A DNA stretch of 40,705 nt from Myxococcales bacterium. GTDB lineage: Bacteria; Myxococcota; Polyangia; Polyangiales; Polyangiaceae. Positions 1 to 7,738 of this stretch are shown one piece after another. The notes beneath the pieces are model-generated. The model was not told where the DNA came from. It made no database searches and saw nothing but the letters and a program-made list of their open reading frames with translations. Location: NCBI GenBank assembly GCA_003151595.1, contig PLXW01000157.1:1-40705 (forward strand). The letters are read 5' to 3'. Each line of letters opens with the position of its first letter. Within the stretch, counting starts at the first letter, position 1. Made by a program: the position numbers and the translations under genes.

Positions 1-5
1 CCTCG

Positions 6-71
6 CGAGGTCTCCGTGCGCCAACACGAGGGCGCGGCGGGACCAGACGAGGTCTCCGCGCGCCAACACGA
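6..71. repeat. 24-bp direct repeat, 42-bp period
   Basis: Bases 6-29 and 48-71 are the same 24-mer (CGAGGTCTCC..CGCCAACACGA) with one mismatch, T at 17 against C at 59. The period of 42 bp is a multiple of three, so it would be a 14-codon repeat if translated. The first copy lies almost at the window edge, so more copies may exist to the left. Confidence 0.75.
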
Positions 72-432
72 CGTTGAGGACTATCACGACAAGCTTGCCG
101 TGATTCTCTTCAAGCTTGCCGTGATTCTCATGAAAGTTGGTGTCTGGCGAGTCGAGCGGGCAGCTCGGCACGCGAAGCCCGTGGTCGGCCGAGTCCGTTC
201 GTGGGCTTTCGGAGCCGATCTCGAGGTCCCGCGAGCGGGTCTTCGATGGCGGCGAACCGCGCTCGCTTCGAGTCGAGTCGAACTCCGCTCGCGCGGCCTC
301 ACGTTCGGCTCTCGAGACCTCGAACGCTGCTCGCGGGACCTCGAGGGGGACGCTCCGGGCGTCGAAGTGGGCGATCGGGACCCCGAGCTTCCTTCGAATC
401 ACGGCAAGGTCGATGAGAAAGTCCTCAACGTC
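70..432. repeat. Imperfect inverted repeat (arms 70-106 and 396-432)
   Basis: Plus-strand bases 70-106 match the reverse complement of 396-432 at about 30 of 37 positions. There are perfect 13-bp ends, GACGTTGAGGACT and CTTGCCGTGATTC. Translated, the arms give DVEDYHDKLAVI on the plus strand and DVEDFLIDLAVI on the minus strand. The similarity therefore extends to protein level, which points to an inverted duplication of a once-coding fragment rather than a hairpin signal. Confidence 0.7.
91..129. repeat. Tandem 18-bp repeat, 21-bp period
   Basis: AAGCTTGCCGTGATTCTC occurs exactly at 91-108 and again at 112-129, separated by three bases. The 21-bp period is codon-compatible. It sits beside the inverted-repeat arm at 70-106 and is probably an internal duplication of it. 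Confidence 0.8.
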
Positions 433-722
433 GGCTTCGGAGTCTCGAAGCTCCAGGAGAGAGCCGCGAGCGAGGCTCGCGTCTCTGCGGGCCCACTTGG
501 AGAAGGCGTTAGCGTCAGATGGGCGTCCGCGGGTTCGGTACGGCTAGCCGATCAGGCCCCACCCAGACGATGCAACCTGGACTCGCGGCGGGCCTGCTCG
601 TCGTGCAGGCGAGCTACGGCTCGATAGCGACCACCGTAATCCCGCCATCCGTTTCGCTGCACGGTCCGGTGCCGGTCGAATGCGCGCGCGGTCTCCGTAC
701 GAAGCGCGCTGGCCAGCGCGCG

Positions 723-2360
723 CTACTTCACCGGCGGAATGATCGGCGTAGGCGGCGGCGGCTGCGGCGCGGCGGTCACCGGAGTCACGCACGACGACAA
801 GTCGAACAAGATGAACTCGATCGCGTCTTCATCCGGGAGCAGCTTGTTCGCCGCGCACGCCGTCGGCGTCGCGCCGCCGTTGCTCGAATAGATGCACTGG
901 TTACTCGCGCTCTGCTGGCAGCCGTAATCCAGCTCGCCGGCGCCGACGTGCAAGTCGCTGAAGACGACGCGGCCGCAGTAGTTCGGCTGTCCCGCGTCGT
1001 TCAACGCGGCGTTGAACGGCATGTCCCACGAGAAGTACTGCGAGCTTGCGGGCGTCGCGCCGTTCGACTGCGCCCAGACGGTCCCGAGGTTTCCCGCGTT
1101 CACGAGCGCATCGTGCCGCGCGACCGTGATTGGGAGCACCGCGGTTCCGGCGTCGACGTTCCCCGTGAGCGCTCCCACTGTGTTCCCGAGCCAAGTGTAG
1201 AGCGCTTGCCCCTCGGGGAACGGGTTTCCGTTGGCGAGCGTGGTCTGGATCGAAGCGTTGATCGCGCCCGTGTAGCCGTCGTTGACGGTGTTCCACGTGG
1301 CGACGTTCGTGAATTCCGGCGCGTTGTTGAAGAACGCGTAGTGGTAGTGCGATCCGAAGACGCGCCCGCCCCCGTTCACGTAGTTGGCGAGCACCGTGGA
1401 GTTGGTCCCGGTGGTCTCCTGCCCTTCGCACGAGAGCAGCACGACGTCGTAGCGATTGATGTCGGGCGCCGAGTCCCAGAGGCCGCCTGCACCGGCGCTG
1501 CTCGGGCCAGCAGGGTTGGCGGTGTTCGGAACCGGAACCGGCGTCGTGATCCCGTCGTTCTTCTCGGTCCCCGCGAAGATGTGGATGTGCCCCGGCTGCC
1601 CGCCGTCGGGAAGCGCGCCCGGCGTGCCCGTGTACTCCGACTCCGCGATCCCCACGCGCTTGAGCAAACACTCCAGTGAGTCGGCGTTCCCGGTGGAGAC
1701 CGCGATGTTCGGGATGTTCGAGAACTTCGTCTCGGTCTGCGTCTTCGGCAGGGTGAGCTTCGCCGGGAGCAACGTGTCGAGGTTGTTCTCCCCACACGCG
1801 ACGGTCGGGATGACGAAGTAGTTTCGCCATTTGCCGATCTGAATCACGAGCGGGATGTTCGTCCCCACCGGCGCATTGGGAACGACGAACGCGCCGCTCG
1901 GATCGGTGATGCCGTCAGCGATCGGCGTGCCTGAGTACAGCGAACCGCACGAGCACGAGTCGGCGGTGATGCCGTCGACGATCGGCTCGGGGTCGGCGTT
2001 GGGTACGTACGCGACGACCTTGTAGAGCGGGTTGTTCCCCGCCGGATCGTAGATGTGACCTGTCAGCGTGGCCGACCCGCCGTCGCCGCACGTCGATTGC
2101 TGGCACTGGAGGTTCACGCAGACGGTTCCGCCGTCGCCCGCCGGCGGATTCGCGCTTCCGTCACCGGGACTGAGCGGAGGGACGTAGCCGCCGTCGTTGA
2201 TCCCCCCTCCGCTGCCACCCCCGCTCCCGCTTCCGCCGCTCCCGCTGCTGCCGATGGGATTGAAACCGCTCCCGTTCGTGCTTCCGCACGCCGGCGCCAG
2301 CAAGAACGCCAGCCCCGCCGAGAGACACACTCCACCCGTCACGAGCGATTTCTTGTTCAT
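723..2360 (-). CDS. Exported carboxypeptidase-regulatory-like / ThuA-like protein, paralog 1
   Basis: This 545-residue envelope protein is the last gene of a four-member tandem family. Residues 1-25 form a signal peptide ending LAPA-Cys25, followed by a Gly/Ser-rich linker to about residue 60. Residues about 75-180 look like a carboxypeptidase-regulatory-like beta-sandwich (TGHIYDPAGNNPLY, then GKWRNYF). Residues about 205-345 resemble a ThuA/class-I-glutamine-amidotransferase-like Rossmann fold (YDVVLLSCEG with Cys311, then GGRVFGSHYHY with His338 and His340). The C-terminus carries the family signature DEDAIEFILFDLSSCV and a Pro-rich tail. The ATG is preceded by a GAGAGGGG ribosome site. 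The gene follows paralog 2 by 61 bp, so they are probably cotranscribed. Enzymatic activity is unknown. The lipobox is non-standard (A-P-A-C), so the protein may be lipidated or cut by signal peptidase I. Confidence 0.85.
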   Translation of the reverse strand: MNKKSLVTGGVCLSAGLAFLLAPACGSTNGSGFNPIGSSGSGGSGSGGGSGGGINDGGYVPPLSPGDGSANPPAGDGGTVCVNLQCQQSTCGDGGSATLTGHIYDPAGNNPLYKVVAYVPNADPEPIVDGITADSCSCGSLYSGTPIADGITDPSGAFVVPNAPVGTNIPLVIQIGKWRNYFVIPTVACGENNLDTLLPAKLTLPKTQTETKFSNIPNIAVSTGNADSLECLLKRVGIAESEYTGTPGALPDGGQPGHIHIFAGTEKNDGITTPVPVPNTANPAGPSSAGAGGLWDSAPDINRYDVVLLSCEGQETTGTNSTVLANYVNGGGRVFGSHYHYAFFNNAPEFTNVATWNTVNDGYTGAINASIQTTLANGNPFPEGQALYTWLGNTVGALTGNVDAGTAVLPITVARHDALVNAGNLGTVWAQSNGATPASSQYFSWDMPFNAALNDAGQPNYCGRVVFSDLHVGAGELDYGCQQSASNQCIYSSNGGATPTACAANKLLPDEDAIEFILFDLSSCVTPVTAAPQPPPPTPIIPPVK

Positions 2361-2421
2361 GAATCGGCCCCTCTCCCTGAGGGTGCAAACGCGGCGAATG
2401 CGGCGAACGCGAATCGCTAGG

Positions 2422-4050
2422 TCACTTCACCGGCGGCTGCGGCGTCGGCGGCGGCTGCGGAATCCCGGTCACCGGAGTCACGCACGACGAGAGGTCGAAG
2501 AGGATGAACTCGATCGCGTCCTCGTCCGGCGCGAGCTTCTGCGGGTAGGAGCAACCCGCGGGGACCGTCGTGGGCTTGCCCTTGGGATAATCGTTCGACA
2601 GCGCGCCGACGTGGAGATCGCTGAACACGACTCGGCCGCAGTAGTTCGGCGTGCCCGCGTCGTTGAGCGGCGCGTTGAACGGCATGTCGAACGAGAAATA
2701 CTGCGAGCTCACCGGGTCGCCTCCTTTGAGAGTCGTGGTGTCCGCCGTAGCCCACACCGTCGAGACGTTCGTCGGGCCGACGAGCCCGTCGTACCGGCCG
2801 TTCTGATCCGGGATACCGAGGTCAGTCGCCGGGATGTTGGGCAAGCCGAGGCCGTCGACGTTGCCGAGCGCACCGACGTTGCCGAGCCACGTAGCCAGCG
2901 CTTGCCCTTCGGGGAAGTTGGCGCCGCTGGAGAGCTTGGTCTGGATGGTCGCGCCGATCGCCGTCGAATAGTTGTCCGAACCCCCGTTCGCGGCTGCGTT
3001 TGCGAGCGACCAGTCGGCGACGTTCGGAAACTGCGTCGCGTTGGTGTTGGTCTGGTCGTTGAAGAAGAACGCGTAGTGGTAGTGCGACGCGAACACGCGC
3101 CCACCCCCGTTCACATAATCCGCGAGCACCTGCGACTCGGCGTTGCCGACCATGTTCCCGTTCGCGCCCGTCGTTTCGCTCCCTTCGCACGAGAGCATGA
3201 CGACGTCGTACCGATTCATGTCCGGGCCGGTATCCCAGAGCCCGCCGGTGGCCGAGCTCTTGGTGGCCTGGGGGCTCGTGGTCGCCCCCTTCCGACCCTG
3301 GAAGATGTGAATGTGCTTCGTCGCGTCCGTCGGGTCACCGCCGTACTCGGTCGACGACACGCCGATGCGCTCCAGGATGCACTCCATCGTATCGGCGCCG
3401 CCGGTCGAGATTGCGATGTTCGGGATGTTCGAGAACTTCGTCTCGGTCTGCGTCTTCGGGAGCGTCAGCTTCGCGGGGAGGAGCGTGTCGACGTTGTTGT
3501 CACCGCAGTTCGTGACGGTGGGGATGGTGAAGTAGTTTCGCCACTTGCCGATCTGAATGACGATCGGGATGTCTTTCCCGTCGGGCGCGTTCTTGATCGT
3601 GAAGCTGCCGTCGGGCTGACTGATGCCGCTGGCGATCGGATTGCCGGTGTAGAGCGAGTCGCACGAGCACGAGTCGGGTGTGATGCCGTCGGTGATCGGA
3701 GAAGGATCGTTGTTGGGGACGTACGCCGCGACTTTGTAGAGAACGTTGGTCCCCGCGGGGTCGTAGATGTGACCGCTGATCGTGGTCCCATCGGGCTTCC
3801 CGGAGCAGGCGTGGATCTGACACTGGAGACCCAAGCACCCGCCGTCGGCTCCGAGCCCGCCGCCGGAGCTGCTCCCGCCGCTGCCGCCTCCGATGAGGTT
3901 CGGCGCGCCGGAGTCGTCGCCCCCTCCGCTCCCGCTTCCCCCGTTCGGATTGAACTGGCTGCCACTACCGCCACCGCAGGCCGGAGCCAGCATGAAGGCG
4001 AGAGCTGCGGCGGAACAGACGGCACTCGTGATTAAGGATCTCTTGTTCAT
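2422..4050 (-). CDS. Exported carboxypeptidase-regulatory-like / ThuA-like protein, paralog 2
   Basis: This is a 542-residue paralog of its neighbours with the same order of parts. The signal peptide ends LAPAC and is followed by a Gly/Ser linker, then a beta-sandwich with the CSC motif and GKWRNYF. Next come the invariant block LPKTQTETKFSNIPNIAIST and a ThuA-like domain with Cys288 in LSCEG and His323-Tyr-His-Tyr. The C-terminus is DEDAIEFILFDLSSCV plus a Pro tail. A GGAGAAG ribosome site lies just before the ATG. It is the copy closest to paralog 1, sharing a 47-bp stretch without mismatch (3413-3459 against 1702-1748), which suggests recent duplication or gene conversion. It lies 45 bp after paralog 3. 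Function is unknown. Confidence 0.85.
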   Translation of the reverse strand: MNKRSLITSAVCSAAALAFMLAPACGGGSGSQFNPNGGSGSGGGDDSGAPNLIGGGSGGSSSGGGLGADGGCLGLQCQIHACSGKPDGTTISGHIYDPAGTNVLYKVAAYVPNNDPSPITDGITPDSCSCDSLYTGNPIASGISQPDGSFTIKNAPDGKDIPIVIQIGKWRNYFTIPTVTNCGDNNVDTLLPAKLTLPKTQTETKFSNIPNIAISTGGADTMECILERIGVSSTEYGGDPTDATKHIHIFQGRKGATTSPQATKSSATGGLWDTGPDMNRYDVVMLSCEGSETTGANGNMVGNAESQVLADYVNGGGRVFASHYHYAFFFNDQTNTNATQFPNVADWSLANAAANGGSDNYSTAIGATIQTKLSSGANFPEGQALATWLGNVGALGNVDGLGLPNIPATDLGIPDQNGRYDGLVGPTNVSTVWATADTTTLKGGDPVSSQYFSFDMPFNAPLNDAGTPNYCGRVVFSDLHVGALSNDYPKGKPTTVPAGCSYPQKLAPDEDAIEFILFDLSSCVTPVTGIPQPPPTPQPPVK

Positions 4051-4095
4051 GACTTCTCCGACTTCGGTGACGGTGCACTGAGCAAAGCGATGACT

Positions 4096-5730
4096 CTATT
4101 TGACAGGCGGCTGCGGCGTGGGAGGCGGCTGCGGGATCGCAGTCACCGGAGTCACGCAGGATGACAGATCGAACAACATGAATTCGAGCGCATCTTCATC
4201 GGGCTGAAGCGTGGCCGCGCTGCAACCGAGCGGAACGGTGCCCGGCCCCTCGCTGTTGTCGAGGCTGCCGCTGCCGCTTCCGCCGCTCACGTGGAGATCG
4301 CTGAAGACGACCCGCCCGCAATAGTTGGGAGCGCCGCCGTCCGCGCTCTTCACGCCGCCGATGGGCGTGTCGAACGAGAAGTACTGCGTGCTCGCCTTGC
4401 CACTGCCGAGGGTCGCCGGATCGGCCTGCGCCCACGGCGTCGAGATGTACGTCGTGCCGGTGACCGTCGCGTTGTAGCGACCGACCGAGATCGGGAGCTC
4501 ATTGTTGACCTCGGCGTTCACGGTCGTGCTGAGCCACGTCTGAAGCGCCTCGCCCTTGGGGAACTTCGCGCCGCCGGGGAGCGTGGTCTGAATGATCGCG
4601 CTCACCGTGTTGGCGGCGTACTGATCGTTCGCTTTGCCGCCGGCGCCCGGCGTCTGCACGTTGAACCAATCGGCGATGTTGTCGTTGGCGAACACCGACT
4701 GCGGGTCGGAAAAGAACTCGTAATGGTAGTGCTCAGCGAACACGCGACCGCCGGCCGCCGTGTACGTCTGGAGCGCGGCGGTCGTCGCCGGCACGTCCGA
4801 GATCGTCGTCGGCGCTCCTTCGCACGACAGCAGCACGATGTCGTAGGGGCTCAATGTGGCCGACGACTTCCACAGATCCGAATCGCTCGACGTGCTCCCC
4901 ACCATCGACGGCGCGGCTTTGCCGCCACCCGTGAAGATGTGGATGTGACCGGTGCCGCCGGCGCCCGGCGTGTACTCCAGCGGATCGACGCCGACGCGAC
5001 GGAGCAGACACTCGAGCGTGTCGGCGCTCCCCGTGGAGATGGCGATGTTCGGAATGTTCTGCTCGAGCCCCTTGGTGAGACCCGACGCGCCGATGCCCGC
5101 GATGCTCGGGAGCTTGAGCTTCTCCGGAAGAAGGAGCGTGTCGAGATCGTTGGTGCCCGCCGAGCCGCCGCATAGCGTGACCGTCGGGATCTTGATCTGC
5201 GTGCGCCACTTCCCGATCTGCACGACGAGCGGAATGTCGGTCCCGTCGGGCACGTGCTTCACCGTGAACGATCCCGAGGCGTCCGTGATGCCCGCCGCGA
5301 TCGGCTCGCCGGTGTAGAGCAGGTCGCACGAGCACGACGTCGCATCGACGCCGGGCGTGATCGGCGCGGGGGTCGAGTTCGGCACGTAGACGACGACGTC
5401 GTAGAGCGCATTGTTACCGGCTGGATCGTACACATGGCCGGTGAGCGTCGTTCCGTCAGGGTTGTTGGGGCACGCGTGGATCTGGCACTGAAGGCCGACG
5501 CACCCGCCGTCGCCCACGACCACGCCGCCACTTCCACTGCCGCCGACGCCGAGGATCGGCGTACTGCCATCCCCTTCGCCACCGCCGCTCCCGCCGCCGC
5601 TGCCACTCCCGTTGCCGGGGTTCGGATTGAACCCGCTGGGCGAACTGTTACCGCCGCACGCTACGGCGATCCCCAGGCCGAACGCGAACGCGCCGCACAC
5701 GGCCCGGGTCCGAAGCAGAGGGTGCTTCAT
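4096..5730 (-). CDS. Exported carboxypeptidase-regulatory-like / ThuA-like protein, paralog 3
   Basis: This is a 544-residue member of the tandem family. I start it at MKHPLLRTRAVCG, nine codons inside the longest frame, because this gives a normal signal peptide (basic start, hydrophobic core, ending IAVAC). The longer version begins with MCRRSSIRG. A Gly/Ser linker precedes the beta-sandwich domain with LYDVVVYVPN and CSC. The ThuA-like domain has Cys303 in LLSCEG and His334-Tyr-His-Tyr. The C-terminal block is DEDALEFMLFDLSSCV. Compared with paralogs 1 and 2 it has a short insertion before NIPNIAIST. It lies 130 bp downstream of paralog 4, with a small hairpin between them. Function is unknown. 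Confidence 0.83.
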   Translation of the reverse strand: MKHPLLRTRAVCGAFAFGLGIAVACGGNSSPSGFNPNPGNGSGSGGGSGGGEGDGSTPILGVGGSGSGGVVVGDGGCVGLQCQIHACPNNPDGTTLTGHVYDPAGNNALYDVVVYVPNSTPAPITPGVDATSCSCDLLYTGEPIAAGITDASGSFTVKHVPDGTDIPLVVQIGKWRTQIKIPTVTLCGGSAGTNDLDTLLLPEKLKLPSIAGIGASGLTKGLEQNIPNIAISTGSADTLECLLRRVGVDPLEYTPGAGGTGHIHIFTGGGKAAPSMVGSTSSDSDLWKSSATLSPYDIVLLSCEGAPTTISDVPATTAALQTYTAAGGRVFAEHYHYEFFSDPQSVFANDNIADWFNVQTPGAGGKANDQYAANTVSAIIQTTLPGGAKFPKGEALQTWLSTTVNAEVNNELPISVGRYNATVTGTTYISTPWAQADPATLGSGKASTQYFSFDTPIGGVKSADGGAPNYCGRVVFSDLHVSGGSGSGSLDNSEGPGTVPLGCSAATLQPDEDALEFMLFDLSSCVTPVTAIPQPPPTPQPPVK

Positions 5731-5841
5731 TCCACGAATGCTGGAGCGTCGACACACGGGTGCAACGTCTCTCGCGCATATCCAGCGGCGAATGCGCTAT
5801 ACGCGAAACGTTCCACCCCACGGTCTATTTATGATCCATGT

Positions 5842-5859
5842 GTGCGCTCAGGCGCGCAC
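5842..5859 (-). terminator. Small GC hairpin after paralog 4
   Basis: GTGCGC (5842-5847) and GCGCAC (5854-5859) can form a perfect 6-bp stem with a 6-base loop, two bases beyond the paralog 4 stop codon. There is no U-run, only an AT-rich stretch (ATCATAAATAG) a little further down the minus strand. It may be an attenuator or weak terminator within the array, or chance. Confidence 0.25.
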
Positions 5860-5860
5860 C

Positions 5861-7564
5861 TCAGCGCGGGATGATCGGCACCCCGGCGTCGGTCGTCGGC
5901 GCGATCGTGTCGGGAACGACGCACGAGGAGAGATCGAAGAGCATGAACTCGAGCGCCTTCTCCTGAGGTGAGAGCGGGTGGCCCGTGTCGCACCCGAGCG
6001 GGGGCGCCGCGATCGCGACGTGGCCCGTGTTGCAACCTTGCCCACCGCCACCGCCGCCCCCGCCGCCACCGGAGGTGCAGTTGACCGAGTCGAACGAAGC
6101 GCCGCCCACGTGGAGGCCGCTGAACACCGCGCGTCCGCAGTACTGCGGAGCGCCGCCGTCGGCCGACGGAGTGCCGTTCACCGGAGTGTCGAAGGAGAAG
6201 TAGAGCGTCGATGCGCCTGCACCGCTGGAGTCGGTCGCGGGGTCGAGCTCGATCCACGATTGCGAAGGCTTCTGCGAGGTGACGCTCGCGTTGTAGCGCG
6301 GCTCGGCGATCGGGAGCTCGGGGCTCGCTACCGTCGTGGTGCCGATCGTCGTCGAGAGCGCGCCTCGGTCCGAGAGCCACTGCGCGAGCGCGGCGCCCTT
6401 GGCGAAGTTGCCGCCGCCGGTGAGCGTTGACACGACCTTCCCGCCGACGGTGCTGCTGCCGCCACCGCCGCCGCCACCGCCCGGAGTCCAGCTGGCAAGG
6501 TTGCTCCCCCAATCGCTCGGCGCGCTGTAGCCGCCCAGGAGCGAGCCGTTGAACCACGAGTAGTGGAAGTGCGACGCGAACGCGCGACCTCCGACGTTCA
6601 AATAGTCTTCGAGGTTCTGAGGAACGGCGCTGTCGGTCTCGCCCCCTTCGCAAGAGAGGAGAACGATGTCGTTCTTCATCAGATCGCCCGTGCTGTCCCA
6701 CAGCCCGCCGGCGCCCGTCGGCGCGCCCGCCATCGCGTTCTTCTCCGCACTGCCGGTGGCCCCGAGCCCGCCGCCGCCACCGCCGTTGAAGATGTGGATG
6801 TGACCCGGCTGAGTATAGCCCGGCACGTACTCCGCCGTGTCGAGGCCGATGCGCGCGAGGAGGCACTCGAGTGAATCGGCGCCGCCGGTCGAGACGGCGA
6901 TGTCCGGGATGTTGTCGTACTTCCCGACCTTCATGTTCTTCGGGAGTTTGATGGTGCCCGCGTCGACCGGTCCGCACTTCGTCGTCGTGACCGTCGTCGT
7001 CGTGCGCCACTTGCCGACCTGAATGACGAGCGTCAGGTCCTTGCCGACGGGCGCGTTCTGGATGGTGAACTTCCCGTCGACGCCGGTCGTCGCGTAGACG
7101 AGCGGGTCGCCCTGGAAGAGCGCGCTGCACGAGCACTTGTCGGCGCCGGTGAGCACGCCCGAAGGGAGCGTGCCGAGCGCGGTCGTCGGGACGTACGCGA
7201 CGATGTTGTAGAGCGGATCGGCGCCGGCCGGATCCATGACGAGGCCGGTGATCGACGTCGTGCCGTTGTTGGGGCACGAGACGTTGCACTCCCATCCCGT
7301 CGGGCATGCAGGACCGACGGGCTGCGTGGGGCCGCCGCTGCTGCTCCCGCTGCCGCTCGATCCGCCGAGGATCGGCGTGGAGCCGCTGCTGCTTCCGCTC
7401 CCTCCGCCGCTGCCGCTTGCGCCGCTGCTGCTCCCGCTGCCGCTGCCGCTCGAAGAGCCGAAGCCGCTGGTCGAGTTTCCACCGCTGCACGCCGGAGCGA
7501 CCGCGCAGAGCGCGAACGCGGTCACGACGCACGACAGACCCGCGATGACTGACCTCGTATTCAT
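5861..7564 (-). CDS. Exported carboxypeptidase-regulatory-like / ThuA-like protein, paralog 4
   Basis: This 567-residue protein is the first gene of the four-gene array in transcription order. The start chosen is MNTRSVIAGLSC, directly after a strong GGAGGA ribosome site. The much longer upstream frame adds 128 residues with no signal peptide. The signal peptide ends VAPAC and leads into an unusually long Ser/Gly linker. The beta-sandwich contains MDPAGADPLYN and CSC. The ThuA-like domain has Cys305 in LLSCEG and His332-Phe-His-Tyr, where Phe replaces the Tyr of the other copies. Two poly-glycine runs of 8 and 10 residues occur only in this copy, before the C-terminal block ALEFMLFDLSSCV. It is the most divergent copy and lacks the Pro-rich tail. 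Function is unknown. Confidence 0.83.
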   Translation of the reverse strand: MNTRSVIAGLSCVVTAFALCAVAPACSGGNSTSGFGSSSGSGSGSSSGASGSGGGSGSSSGSTPILGGSSGSGSSSGGPTQPVGPACPTGWECNVSCPNNGTTSITGLVMDPAGADPLYNIVAYVPTTALGTLPSGVLTGADKCSCSALFQGDPLVYATTGVDGKFTIQNAPVGKDLTLVIQVGKWRTTTTVTTTKCGPVDAGTIKLPKNMKVGKYDNIPDIAVSTGGADSLECLLARIGLDTAEYVPGYTQPGHIHIFNGGGGGGLGATGSAEKNAMAGAPTGAGGLWDSTGDLMKNDIVLLSCEGGETDSAVPQNLEDYLNVGGRAFASHFHYSWFNGSLLGGYSAPSDWGSNLASWTPGGGGGGGGSSTVGGKVVSTLTGGGNFAKGAALAQWLSDRGALSTTIGTTTVASPELPIAEPRYNASVTSQKPSQSWIELDPATDSSGAGASTLYFSFDTPVNGTPSADGGAPQYCGRAVFSGLHVGGASFDSVNCTSGGGGGGGGGGQGCNTGHVAIAAPPLGCDTGHPLSPQEKALEFMLFDLSSCVVPDTIAPTTDAGVPIIPR

Positions 7565-7726
7565 CTCATCCTCCACGCTGGCTCCGCACGACTGCGAGAT
7601 GGCGCGTGCGCATACTGGACGCAGAGGAAGCGTTCGCAAGGACTTGTCTACGTCTCGCGAGGTGCGTGCGTTGAGCACGAAAAAGTGAAGCTTCCCGAGG
7701 CCGTGTCGACCTCGCGACGCGTCGTG

Positions 7727-7732
7727 TACGAT
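7727..7732 (+). promoter_or_regulatory. Putative -10 element, leaderless start at 7739
   Basis: TACGAT preceded by TG (an extended -10 pattern) ends six bases before the ATG at 7739. This would put transcription initiation at about the start codon. There is no Shine-Dalgarno sequence and no convincing -35. Confidence 0.35.
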
Positions 7733-7738
7733 TCCGTG

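Larger units (their letters stand above)
1..722 (-). pseudogene. Degenerate, repeat-rich reading frame (gene remnant)
   Basis: No intact gene is visible in this stretch. On the minus strand the frame stays open in-frame beyond the stop of the lipoprotein gene at 723 down to a TGA at 554-552. A second frame is open from just after a TAG at 546-544 through to base 1, about 180 codons, without a plausible start codon at its head. The second frame has a protein-like stretch (ARGSLLELRDSEADVEDFL, then DLAVIRRKLGV) faintly reminiscent of four-helix-bundle/23S rRNA intervening-sequence proteins. That resemblance is weak. The frame change near 544-556, the absence of a start, and the local direct and inverted repeats suggest a decayed gene. 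Alternatives are a random open frame in GC-rich DNA, or a gene whose remainder lies outside the window. Confidence 0.3.

Noticed and set aside
1..722. CRISPR array or insertion sequence
   Set aside because: Only two copies of each short direct repeat, unequal periods, no terminal inverted repeats with target duplications and no transposase.
5731..5860. ECF or sigma-54 promoter between array genes (GGAAC, TGGAAC motifs)
   Set aside because: The second half-site at the right distance is missing.
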